From: Rivularia sp963920925
Lineage (GTDB): Bacteria > Cyanobacteriota > Cyanobacteriia > Cyanobacteriales > Nostocaceae
Direction: 5' to 3'
DNA: 64,000 nt
NCBI RefSeq assembly: GCF_963920925.1
Contig: NZ_CAWUDI010000038.1
Location: 17,358-81,357, forward strand
Shown: piece after piece, positions 27,785-36,972 of the stretch
Layout: each line of letters begins with the position of its first letter
Position numbering within the stretch: position 1 is the stretch's first letter
Translations under genes and position numbers: made by a program
Notes under the pieces: generated by a model
The model's database searches: none
The model's input: only the letters and a program-made list of their open reading frames with translations
Told to the model about the DNA's origin: nothing

Positions 27785-30700
27785 ATGAGAAAATTTTTTA
27801 ATGCTTTTATCTCCTACGGACGAGCTGACAGTAAAGAGTTTGCCAAAAAACTTCAAACTAGTTTAAATAAACATGGATTCAAAGTCTGGTTTGATTCTAA
27901 TGACATTCCCCTGGGTGTTGATTTCCAAAATCAAATTGATGATGGTATCGAAAAGGCTGATAACTTCCTGTTTATTATTAGTCCCCATTCGATAAATTCG
28001 GAATATTGTCTTAAAGAAATTGAGCTAGCGATTAAGCGTAATAAACGAATTATTCCTTTAATGCACGTCGAGCAAATTAATCGGGAAACTTGGCTTTCTA
28101 GAAACCTGAATGGTACTGATGAGGAATGGGAATTATATAAAGATGAAGGGAAACACGATCATTTTAAGAATATGCACCCGACGATTCGTAAGATTAACTG
28201 GGTGTATTTCCGAGAGGATAAAGACGATTTTGACAAATCCCTAGCAGATTTAATTAATCTACTTCGTTTGCACGGGGATTATGTAGAGCGGCATACCAGC
28301 TTTTTAATCAAAGCTTTGGAGTGGGAGAGAAATCAAAAGCAAACGAGGTACTTGTTAACCGGGGAAGAAAAGCAAAAAGCTCAAAGTTGGTTGACATTCC
28401 GCTTCAAAGACGAACAACCACCTTGTCTTCCCAGCAATTTGCATTGCGAATACATCACCGAAAGCATCAAGAATGGTAATAATTTGATGACTCAGGTGAT
28501 GCTTTCCTATGCTGAGGAAGATAGAGCGACGATGGAGAAAATTCGCGCTAGTTTAAGACGAGAAGGTATTACAGTTTGGACGAATACCACAGATATTAAA
28601 ACAGGGGAAGAGTTTTGGAACTCGATTCAAGAAGGAATTGAAAAAGCCGATAATTTGGTTTATTTACTTTCTCCGAATGCTGTAAAATCCATCAACGCTC
28701 AGCGAGAATTGGATATAGCTGTTTCCTTAAATAAGCGGATTATTCCCTTACTGGTACAAAAAACCGACAACTTAGAATTACCTTTTTCTTTGCAGGGTTT
28801 ACAGTACATCGACTTTACAGATAATCTAGAGGAAGCACATTATCAACTTGATGAAAGCCAATTACTGAAGATTTTATATGAAGATGCAGCTTACTACAAC
28901 GAGCATAAAATTCTATTAACTAAAGCCCTGAAATGGAAAAGACAAAATAACAATCCTAGTATTTTACTGCGGGGTTATAACCTGCGGAGCGCCGAAACTT
29001 GGTTAGAAGTAGCACAGAAAAGGACACAGCATCCACCCACCCCATTACAATCAGAATTTATTACCGCAAGTCTCCAACAACCTCCACTAGAGTCGCTGGA
29101 TGTGTTTGTTTCCTATTCCCGCGCTGACTCAGACTTAGCGAGGAAGTTGAATGATACTTTACAGCTACAGGGAAAAACGACTTGGTTCGATCAAGAAAGT
29201 ATTGCATCGGGAAGCGATTTTCAGGAAGAAATTTATGGAGGAATTAAAGCATCTGATAATTTTCTATTTATTCTCTCACCGCGCTCTGTAAATTCACCTT
29301 ACTGTAATTCGGAGGTGGAGTATGCTGCCTCCTTGAATAAACGCTTCGTGACAGTGCTGCATCGGGAAGTAAACACCAGCGATTTGCATCCAGAGTTAGC
29401 GAAAGTACAATGGATTGATTTTAACAGCAATCAAAAAGATTTTAATGCCAATTTTAACCAATTGCTCAGAACCCTTGAAACTGACAGAGAACACATCCGC
29501 AGTCATACTAAATGGTCACAAAGGGCTTTGGAGTGGGAAGATAAAGATAAAAGTAATGACTTGTTGTTGCGGGGTAATGAATTTGTCATTGCTCAAAATT
29601 GGTTGGAAGAAACCGAGCAGCAAAATAAAAAGCCTAGCGCAACAGTTTTTCAGAAAGATTTTATTCAAGCGAGTGAAAATGCGATTGAAGCTTTAGAGAA
29701 ACAAGAAAAACACCGACAAGAAAGTATGCTGCTTTTACAGGAGGAGAAGATAAAAGAAGCCGAAGCACGACTCGCAGAAAAGAAAAAAAGTTCCAGACGA
29801 CAAAAAGCTTTTCTTGTCGCTACTAGTATGGCATGTGTAATTGCTGTTGGCTTTGGTCTAAAAAGTCAATTAGCTGAGGAAGAAGCCGAAAAAGCTCAGA
29901 AAGATCAACTTAATTCAGTAAGTCGAATTTCATTGATATTATCCCAGCAAAATCTCAAATTTGATGCCCTATTTGAAGCTATTAAGGCAGGGAAGCTAAT
30001 ACAAGGACTAATAAAAAAAGAAGGATTGGCCAAAAACCTCAAAACTCAAAGTCTAATTCTAAGAGCTTTGCAGGACGCAGTTTATGAAGATGGCTTCAGA
30101 GAGCAAAATCGCTTAATAGGACATGAAGGTACAGTCTTTGATGTCGCTTGGAGTCCTGATGGCAAGAAAATTGCTACAGCGGGTGGAGATGGTAAAATTA
30201 AGCTTTGGAATCTTAATGGCAAAAAAATTAATTGCACAAAAGTAGGTAATTATAGTGAAGTCTATAGCGTTAGCTTTAATCGTGATGCTAAAACTATTGC
30301 TTTTACCAGTAGTGAGATTAATGGACTTTGGAACATCTCCAAAAAGACCATTCAACAAACAAAACTTACTGGCGATAAAAAAAAGCTAACCACGGTAAAC
30401 AGCCCGGGTGGTAAGATAATTGCTACTGCTAGCGGGGATAATACTGTTAAAATCTCAAATAAGCAGGGAGGATTCCTCCAAACCCTCAAAGGGCACAATG
30501 GCTCAATCATGAGCATCAAATTCAGCCCTGACGGAAAGACAATTGCCACTGCTAGCGAGGATAATACCGTTAAACTTTGGAGCTTGTCAGACAAGAAACT
30601 TAAAAAGCTTCAGGGAGATAATAAAGCTGAATTCTGGAGCGTCGCTTGGAGCCCCGATGGAAAGACTATTGCTTCTGGCAGGGCAGATAATACCGTCAAA

Positions 30701-31570
30701 CTCTGGACTAAGAAGGATGGGGAATGGAAATTCATTCCAACTCAAATTAAACATGACGGTGCAGTTTCTAGCGTTAGTTTTAGTCCTGATGGTAAGACGA
30801 TTGCTTCTGCTAGTAAGGATAATACAATCAAACTTTGGAACAACCAGGGTAAATTTCTAAGAGACATCGGCAAGCATAACAAACCAGTCTGGAGTTTAGC
30901 TTGGAGTCCCGATGGAAATACCATTGCTTCTGCTAGTGGAGATAATACAATCAAACTCTGGAACAAAGACGGTAAAAAACTCCAAACTTTCCCACATAAA
31001 GGTACAGTGTGGAGTGTAGCTTGGAGTCCTGACGGAAATACCATTGCCTCTGCTAGTAGTGATAATACTGTTAAACTATGGAACAAAAACGGTAAAGAAA
31101 TCCAAACTCTCAAAGGACATACAGCTTCAGTCGCGAGTGTAGCTTGGAGTCCTGACGGAAATATGATTGCTTCGGCGAGTAATGATAATACCATCAAACT
31201 CTGGAACATAAAAGGCGAAGTACTCGAAACACTCAAAGGACATAATAATGATATTTTAAGCGTCGCTTTTAGCCCTAATGGAAAAAAAATTGCTTCTACC
31301 AGTAAAGACTTGAGTGTGAAGCTTTGGAACCTTGATGGTGAAGAACTCCAAACCCTTTACGGACACAATAACCGAGTGACTAGCGTTAGTTTTAGCCCTG
31401 ACGGTAAAACTCTAGCCTCAGCTAGCGATGACGAAACGGTGATTGTTTGGAATTTAGAAGATTTAACGTTAGATAAGCTAATGGAGGATGCTTGCCAACA
31501 AGTAAAAGATTATCTTAGTACTAAAGATGATGATGATGATGAAGAGAAGAAACTTTGTAAGTATGATTAG
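27785..31570 (+). CDS. Triple-TIR, transmembrane, WD40-repeat protein
   Basis: A 1261-residue protein. Three TIR domains start near residues 1 (FFNAFISYGRADSKEFA), 238 (VMLSYAEEDRATMEKI) and 437 (DVFVSYSRADSDLARKL). Each keeps a Glu at the expected catalytic position (CLKEIELA, AQRELDIA, NSEVEYA). Each TIR is followed by a similar helical spacer (for example TKALKWKRQNNNPSILLRG). A single membrane segment follows near residue 675 (AFLVATSMACVIAVGFGL), then about eleven WD40 repeats from residue 780 (GHEGTVFDVAWSPDGKKIAT onward) and an acidic tail. Known bacterial TIRs cleave NAD+ or make signalling nucleotides. WD40 propellers would sense a partner. It follows the SLOG and patatin genes. Confidence 0.88.
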   Translation: MRKFFNAFISYGRADSKEFAKKLQTSLNKHGFKVWFDSNDIPLGVDFQNQIDDGIEKADNFLFIISPHSINSEYCLKEIELAIKRNKRIIPLMHVEQINRETWLSRNLNGTDEEWELYKDEGKHDHFKNMHPTIRKINWVYFREDKDDFDKSLADLINLLRLHGDYVERHTSFLIKALEWERNQKQTRYLLTGEEKQKAQSWLTFRFKDEQPPCLPSNLHCEYITESIKNGNNLMTQVMLSYAEEDRATMEKIRASLRREGITVWTNTTDIKTGEEFWNSIQEGIEKADNLVYLLSPNAVKSINAQRELDIAVSLNKRIIPLLVQKTDNLELPFSLQGLQYIDFTDNLEEAHYQLDESQLLKILYEDAAYYNEHKILLTKALKWKRQNNNPSILLRGYNLRSAETWLEVAQKRTQHPPTPLQSEFITASLQQPPLESLDVFVSYSRADSDLARKLNDTLQLQGKTTWFDQESIASGSDFQEEIYGGIKASDNFLFILSPRSVNSPYCNSEVEYAASLNKRFVTVLHREVNTSDLHPELAKVQWIDFNSNQKDFNANFNQLLRTLETDREHIRSHTKWSQRALEWEDKDKSNDLLLRGNEFVIAQNWLEETEQQNKKPSATVFQKDFIQASENAIEALEKQEKHRQESMLLLQEEKIKEAEARLAEKKKSSRRQKAFLVATSMACVIAVGFGLKSQLAEEEAEKAQKDQLNSVSRISLILSQQNLKFDALFEAIKAGKLIQGLIKKEGLAKNLKTQSLILRALQDAVYEDGFREQNRLIGHEGTVFDVAWSPDGKKIATAGGDGKIKLWNLNGKKINCTKVGNYSEVYSVSFNRDAKTIAFTSSEINGLWNISKKTIQQTKLTGDKKKLTTVNSPGGKIIATASGDNTVKISNKQGGFLQTLKGHNGSIMSIKFSPDGKTIATASEDNTVKLWSLSDKKLKKLQGDNKAEFWSVAWSPDGKTIASGRADNTVKLWTKKDGEWKFIPTQIKHDGAVSSVSFSPDGKTIASASKDNTIKLWNNQGKFLRDIGKHNKPVWSLAWSPDGNTIASASGDNTIKLWNKDGKKLQTFPHKGTVWSVAWSPDGNTIASASSDNTVKLWNKNGKEIQTLKGHTASVASVAWSPDGNMIASASNDNTIKLWNIKGEVLETLKGHNNDILSVAFSPNGKKIASTSKDLSVKLWNLDGEELQTLYGHNNRVTSVSFSPDGKTLASASDDETVIVWNLEDLTLDKLMEDACQQVKDYLSTKDDDDDEEKKLCKYD

Positions 31571-31689
31571 TAATTAGTAAAAATACCAATAGTCTAAAGT
31601 CTAGTTTTGCTGGTTTATCCCATATAAACGTAAAGCTTACTGCTGGGTCTTTTAACACATTTATTCCCCATTCCCCTACAAAAGAAATC

Positions 31690-32177
31690 ATGAATCAAGC
31701 AACCTCTATTCTTAACCAAAAACTATCTATCTGGTGAAAATGCCCTCGCACAAGAAGTTAACGGGGAAATAGTAATATTACATTTCGAGTCGGAATCTTA
31801 CTACACTGCATTATGCTGTAGGAACTAAATTTTGGCAATTCTTTACAGATTCAGACAACGTAGAAATAGTAATGCAGCAGTTAGGTCAAATTTATCTGGT
31901 GGATGAAATTACCTTGCATCGTAATGTAACTACCTTTGTTGAAGAATTAGTAAAAGAAGAATTATTAAGTCACGAAAATAAAATAGATGAGAGGAATTTA
32001 GTTACCGCTGACAAAATAAAACAATTATTACAACCTCAACTGCCTGATAATCGTTTACCCTATGAAGCACCTTTGTTACGGAAACACGGTAAAGTTAATG
32101 CTAGTACTAATGTGATTTTTAGTCCTGGAGATTTGGAGTTGTCCACTGGAGAACTTTTTTTCACAGATTTAAGTTAA
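31690..32177 (+). pseudogene. RRE-leader-core gene with two frameshifts
   Basis: The ATG at 31690 starts MNQATSILNQKLSIW then hits TGA: two bases are missing relative to related copies (KLSI...GENALAQEVNGE resumes in another frame). A second shift at about 31810 is identical to the one in the copy at 22402. After it the frame is open to 32177, keeping the leader motif YEAPLLRKHG and a core that ends GELFFTDLS. The linker is shorter than in other copies. No gp19-like gene follows; a hairpin MITE does. Confidence 0.75.
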
Positions 32178-33018
32178 GAAAATATTCAGAATTTATTAAA
32201 TACAGTAGAATTATTTGTAAAAAGTAAAAGGGAAAGCATTAAAAAGTTTATAGAGAATAATCAAGTTGGTAGGGTGTGTGACGGCTACGAAAAATTATTA
32301 ACAATAACGAAAAATGTTAATATTGCCGTCACGCACCATTTTATTATTCCGAATTATTCAAAAAATCAAACTAATTAAATCAACCATTATCCGGTGATTG
32401 AATTAGTAGGGGAGGCGGTTCGGCGGTGTAGATTAACTTCGGGCTTTATTGCCGTGCCGTTGCGTGACGACTACGATAAATTATTAATAATAACGAAAAA
32501 TGTTAATTTGGTTTGGCTTTAAGTAGCACTTTGATTTTAATTGTTAGCGTTGCGATCGCGTTGCTGCGCCTCGTTTGGTGAAGCTAAACCAAAGAATTAA
32601 ACAGGACTTAGGCACAAGCAACGTAATTACAGTCATTACAACAACTCTAATAAATTTCAAAGTATTGCAAATAAGTCCCTTTGGGACTAGCTGCGCTGAG
32701 GTAATAAGTCCGTAATACCAATTATTTATGAGCCTGCATAAGATGCTTAAAGCCATAATTACTTGTGAAAGTAGGAAACTCTTAACAGAGAACGTGGAAC
32801 AGAAAATGTACTGTTAGCAAAGAGTACCGTAGGTATGATTTTTAAGCACAAATGCAGGCTACTCCAACAAAAATCTGCGGAGGAGTTCTATATTAATTGT
32901 TAAGAATTATGATTTAATTTATTTGTAAACCTCGTTTTTTCTTGTGAGAGAGTTTTTTGCTAGATCAAATCTTGAAAATTGCTAGCTGAAACCCTCTCAA
33001 AGAAAAGTTTTTAACAAA
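32178..33018. repeat. Long intergenic region with MITE copies
   Basis: About 840 bases without a gene. A GGTGCGTGACGGC-family hairpin lies at 32272-32338 and a partial copy at about 32463-32512. Between them, 32342-32402 matches the 3' end of Rpn-type genes. From 32520 onward there is a GCGATCGC site and AT-rich sequence with no support for coding. A GAGAGAGTTT...AAACCCTCTC inverted repeat is at about 32945-33000. Confidence 0.65.
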
Positions 33019-33048
33019 CTTGAACTGGGAGAGGTGTCCCAATTCAAG
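33019..33048 (-). terminator. Putative terminator of the lipoxygenase gene
   Basis: Two bases beyond the lipoxygenase stop, on its strand, CTTGAATTGGGA pairs with TCCCAGTTCAAG around a 6-base loop, followed by a T-rich stretch (TTTGTTAAAAACTTTTC). The position and shape suit an intrinsic terminator. Confidence 0.6.
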
Positions 33049-33050
33049 GG

Positions 33051-35357
33051 CTAAATGTCAATACTAGGAGGCAGGTTTTCAGGATCTAAATAGGGGTAGG
33101 GGAATTTACCCGCATCTTTAAGCTTCATATTACGCACTTTTATGTCCGTCGAGAGAGCTGCGAAACGAAGATTTGCTCGCTGCTGTACTTTTGGAAATCT
33201 CTTTTCCAAAGGAGCGATCGCGTTTGCTCCTGCAAGGCTAAAACGTGAAGACTCTGTAAGCAGATAGGCAGAGGTAAGCTGGAACAAAATCCGGTCTAAA
33301 GTATGAGGTAAGGCAGCTTTTAAATATTCATCAGAAATCTCATCTTCCCCGAATGGCATGGCTGCTAACATTGCGATTGGGTAATTCGGCACATATGCTC
33401 CATAGTCAAATTGGGCGAAGTTTAGTATGGCGTGTCCAGCACTCGTTTTCCAAATTATATTTTGTAGTACTGAAGCTAATTGTTTTTTACTGGAAATACT
33501 TTCAGGAAATGAGGCTATATCAGCCTTGTTTGGATCTCTCATCTCTGTAATCCACCCTTTCACCATAGCATCATTAGCTACATCATCGTCATTCGTGTAT
33601 GCTGCGTTTACGAAGTCGGTTGTGTATTCACCAAAGATATCCCACAACTTGAAGCCGTCTTCGCGGTAATAATAATTTTGGATTCCATCCGATTGTTCGC
33701 GGTCAAATCCACGTTCGGAAAGTTGCTGAGGAAAACTCGACTTCTCAAAGTCCCATTTTAGCCATGCGTTTAGCATAATCTCCAAACCTTGAGCAGTTCC
33801 AGTGGAAAATGTGCTATCTGTAAACGGTATCACATTTGAAACTAAGGTATGTCGTGCTACATAGTTGATACCAATAGTGTCCTTGAAATGAGGTGCAAGT
33901 AAATCTCTGATTGGGTGGTCTACACCAGGCGCAAAAGAATTGTGAAAGGCAACTGCAAAAGGTTCGACAGCAATGTGCCCGAATCCAAGATGCCAAATAA
34001 ACTGCATCACTTGGTTATCTGCATTCTTCATATGTAGTTTTGCCAACATCCATCGATTTGGTGGTGACTGTGGAGTATATACCGGCAGTTCGTCATTTAG
34101 TCGGATACCCACCATATCCACAAAAGCCTCTCCTTCCTCGTAGTCTTGAACGATAAGCGCAGTCGCAGGATATGTATACATCTTTATATCTTTGCATGGC
34201 ACTTCGTATGGCTTAACGTTTTTCAGTTCTGGAAGATCGACCATTAACAGGTGTTTTGCACTAATCAAATCAGCTATAGATTGCCCCTTATAATTAAGAC
34301 CGCGCATATTTTCTGGAACTTCCTCGATATCCTTTACAACTTTAATTGTCATAGGATTAAGACCATTCAAGAATTGACGCGCAAACTCTCTATCTTTATT
34401 CCAATTTTGATTGATATATTTGGTTTCACCAAGATACCCACCTTGCACCGCTTGATAAATATCACCTGACTTAGCCAAACGCTCTTTAATACCAAGTTCC
34501 GTATAGAGAACCTCATTTATTCGCTTAAAAAACATACCCTGCCTTGTAGGGTCTAGTGCTTCAGAGTGTGGAAGTCCCTTAACTGCGCGAGGTAAATTAC
34601 TCAAATCTAATTCGGGCAAGTGTTTCATCTCATATCGCTTATACTCCCATTTTTCTCCTTGTTCAACTGAAACGTCAGAAAGTATCTCTTTTAGTATCTT
34701 CTGAAAATTCTGTATGACTCCATTAACTCTAGTAGGATTCTGCTTCAATTGCTCAATATACTTAGGTGAGGGACTTGTGTTAGATTCTCCTGTTAAATTA
34801 AATGCACTATTCAAATACTCGATCGCGCCAGTATAAGCCTTATGTTGCATGGTCATAAGCTCTTGCTTTTCTTGTGGTGGATAAGCTTGAGTATATGAAT
34901 ACCATCTAACTTTTGTGAAAGTTTCTTTACCAGTTATGGGGTCTATTAAGGGGCTAAATTCGACAAAAGTGGATACTGCTTTTAAACCAGGGATTGGAGG
35001 ATCGACTTGCACAAAGTCATATTGTTCAGAGAACTTTTCATCATCTCTTGCTACAAGTAATTCATCAAACGTAACACCTCCTTGGTTGAGTTTGAACCGT
35101 CTGATACAACCGACTTCATCATTTCCTGGGGGAAGAATCTCCATAGTTTCGTAGATTTTCCACCATTTTAGATTTTCTTTTCCAAATGGTCTAAACAACT
35201 CCCAAACTTTACCAATCGGTGCTTTGACAATGCCAAACACCTCAACGTCAGGATTTTGGTCAAAACAAGCTATATCGGTCACTTGAACTTGATTGATGTC
35301 ATTTTGAATGAGATTTTGATCAAATTCATTATTGGTCTTAATTCTTACAAATGTCAT
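33051..35357 (-). CDS. Lipoxygenase with N-terminal SRPBCC-like domain
   Basis: A 768-residue protein. Residues about 30-195 resemble the SRPBCC/polyketide-cyclase fold (VFGIVKAPIGKVWELFRPFG). From about 230 a lipoxygenase domain follows. Iron ligands are visible: the H-x4-H pair in FIWHLGFGHIAVEPFAVAFH near residue 465, a third His in SAGHAILNFAQFDYGAYVPN near 645 with the Asn ligand, and a C-terminal Ile (PPSIDI). The enzyme should dioxygenate polyunsaturated fatty acids; regiospecificity cannot be read. The N-terminal lipid-binding fold in place of a PLAT domain is uncommon. It appears monocistronic, with a terminator at its 3' end. Confidence 0.88.
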   Translation of the reverse strand: MTFVRIKTNNEFDQNLIQNDINQVQVTDIACFDQNPDVEVFGIVKAPIGKVWELFRPFGKENLKWWKIYETMEILPPGNDEVGCIRRFKLNQGGVTFDELLVARDDEKFSEQYDFVQVDPPIPGLKAVSTFVEFSPLIDPITGKETFTKVRWYSYTQAYPPQEKQELMTMQHKAYTGAIEYLNSAFNLTGESNTSPSPKYIEQLKQNPTRVNGVIQNFQKILKEILSDVSVEQGEKWEYKRYEMKHLPELDLSNLPRAVKGLPHSEALDPTRQGMFFKRINEVLYTELGIKERLAKSGDIYQAVQGGYLGETKYINQNWNKDREFARQFLNGLNPMTIKVVKDIEEVPENMRGLNYKGQSIADLISAKHLLMVDLPELKNVKPYEVPCKDIKMYTYPATALIVQDYEEGEAFVDMVGIRLNDELPVYTPQSPPNRWMLAKLHMKNADNQVMQFIWHLGFGHIAVEPFAVAFHNSFAPGVDHPIRDLLAPHFKDTIGINYVARHTLVSNVIPFTDSTFSTGTAQGLEIMLNAWLKWDFEKSSFPQQLSERGFDREQSDGIQNYYYREDGFKLWDIFGEYTTDFVNAAYTNDDDVANDAMVKGWITEMRDPNKADIASFPESISSKKQLASVLQNIIWKTSAGHAILNFAQFDYGAYVPNYPIAMLAAMPFGEDEISDEYLKAALPHTLDRILFQLTSAYLLTESSRFSLAGANAIAPLEKRFPKVQQRANLRFAALSTDIKVRNMKLKDAGKFPYPYLDPENLPPSIDI

Positions 35358-35650
35358 GAGGTCATTACTCCTATAATTACCAGGAAAACAAAACTATTTG
35401 AAAAGATGATTTCCATAATCTTGCTTTAGTTTGGCATAACTTACGAGTTTTTACAGTGGATTAATGATAAGTATTTTCTAATTCATGTTTGTTTACAATC
35501 ACTTTACATTTAAGTAAAGGATTTGTTATTACTGCTGTTTAGAAGTCAGTAATTCTGCCAATATATCCGAAATATTACTGATAACACCTCTAGGTAAAAA
35601 CTTGGATAATAAATATGCAATAGCTTTCATATTCGCTGAGATTAATACTT

Positions 35651-35878
35651 ATGTCACTAAAAGCCGCTTTCAAGTTTATTCGAGCAGTTCGAGAACGTCA
35701 GGATTTACAAACAAGCTTGCAAGATTTAGGACAAGCTGTAGGTGGAGAAGAATTAGTAAAATTGGGTAAGGAAACTGGATTTGATTATACGGAAGTAGAG
35801 CTACAAGCAGCATTTAAACACGATTGGGTAATGCGATCGTTCCGTCATGGAATCATTCAAGCTCCGGAGAAACGGTAA
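35651..35878 (+). CDS. Nif11-domain protein (possible RiPP leader-like)
   Basis: A 75-residue protein beginning MSLKAAFKFIRAVRERQDLQ, with the helical pattern and FDYTEVELQAAF block of the Nif11 domain, found both in nif-associated proteins and as leaders of cyanobacterial RiPP precursors. It has no double-Gly site and no Cys/Ser/Thr-rich core after residue 65 (ends GIIQAPEKR), so it looks like a stand-alone domain, not a precursor. No lanthipeptide synthetase is nearby. Upstream, 35358-35650 is AT-rich with no clear feature. Confidence 0.7.
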   Translation: MSLKAAFKFIRAVRERQDLQTSLQDLGQAVGGEELVKLGKETGFDYTEVELQAAFKHDWVMRSFRHGIIQAPEKR

Positions 35879-35927
35879 TCATAACCCGATTATTTGTACC
35901 TGTATTATTCGACTAAACTAAGATTGT

Positions 35928-35980
35928 CGGGGGAAGAGGGGGAAGAGGGGGAAGAGGGGGAAGAGGGGGGAGAGGGGGTA
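35928..35980. repeat. GGGGGAAGA tandem repeat
   Basis: About five copies of a nine-base unit GGGGGAAGA in an otherwise AT-rich spacer, directly downstream of the broken 2OG oxygenase gene. Strand asymmetry (purine only) is notable and could form unusual DNA structure. Confidence 0.85.
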
Positions 35981-35998
35981 GAAAATAATTTTTAAGGG

Positions 35999-36972
35999 TT
36001 AAGTAAGACAATACACTGTCTGGTTGTCTTGAGAATGAGCTAGAAAACCTCGTACAGTAATCCGATTTTTATCTCCATCAAAATCAGCTACTTTGTGCCA
36101 AATAAGCCCACCATTAAAAATCACCATATCTCCTATATCTGGATTAATATATTGTTTTCTAAAATTATCTAAAAAACTATCTAGCTGACAACTATAAAAA
36201 TTTTGTTTCATTGATGGAGTAGTTTGCTCTCTTAGTAAGTCGTATAAAATTAGTTCACCACCTTTTTCTGGTTTACCGATCGCAACAAAATAGCTGAGGA
36301 TATCTATATCTTTTCTAATTCCTTTTGAATGTTTATAAATTTGGCATTTTTCAAATACTTCATTATCTGTATGTGCTTTAATTCCTCTTTTATTGGGATG
36401 AATGATTCGGATTTCTGCTGGGTTATATATACTATCGTTTGCCTGATCAAGCAATTTGATTTTTCTTAAACTACAAAGATTATTAAAAGTTTCAAAAATC
36501 CTTTGTTCAAATAAATTTGTAAATATTTTACTTAATTGCACTCTAAAATCAGATGCTTTCTGAAAATACTCATTTAAGTCATTTTTTACTTGCATTAAAG
36601 AAAAACCGAAATTCACTCCGTAGCTGGTGTTGTGATATTCAGTTTCTAAGCTTTCAATATTTTTTTTGGCTGTTTCTATTTCTGAAGTTGAAAATACCTT
36701 TTTGATTAGTATCCCACTTAAGTCACCTGCCTACAGTAAATCAATACTATCTGAACCCTTATTTACTGATTCAATATCTAAGGTAATCCATTTATATAGT
36801 TCACTATTTTTTTGTCAATTATATTTTTTTCATCTACTAAATATAATTGTTTAATTGTTTCATCCGGTACTGTAAGTTCGGGTTGCAATTGCAATGCTTT
36901 CTCATACCTATCTAATGCAGCTTCAAAATTACCTTGAGCGTAATAAAGTTTTGCTAATTGACTATAAACAAA
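35999..36972 (-). pseudogene. TPR-2OG oxygenase, broken duplicate
   Basis: The open part (35999-36616, 205 residues) is the catalytic half of a 2-oxoglutarate/Fe(II) oxygenase with AHTDNEVFEKC (H-x-D) and IWHKVADFDGDKNRITVRGF (distal His and Arg). Upstream in the same orientation the reading is damaged: a nonsense TAG at 36731-36733 and a frameshift at a seven-base homopolymer (36807-36813), beyond which a TPR stretch (LAKLYYAQGNFEAALDRYEK) is recognisable. The intact paralogue is at 38369-39409. Its 5' end is joined directly to the truncated end of the squalene-cyclase-like gene, so a deletion fused the two. Confidence 0.75.

Noticed and set aside
30113..31236. Long antisense frames through the WD40 region
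   Set aside because: They are mirror frames of repeated WD40 codons and lack start signals or family resemblance.
35651..35878. Nif11-type lanthipeptide precursor
   Set aside because: No core with Cys/Ser/Thr after the Nif11 helix, no GG cleavage site, no LanM nearby.
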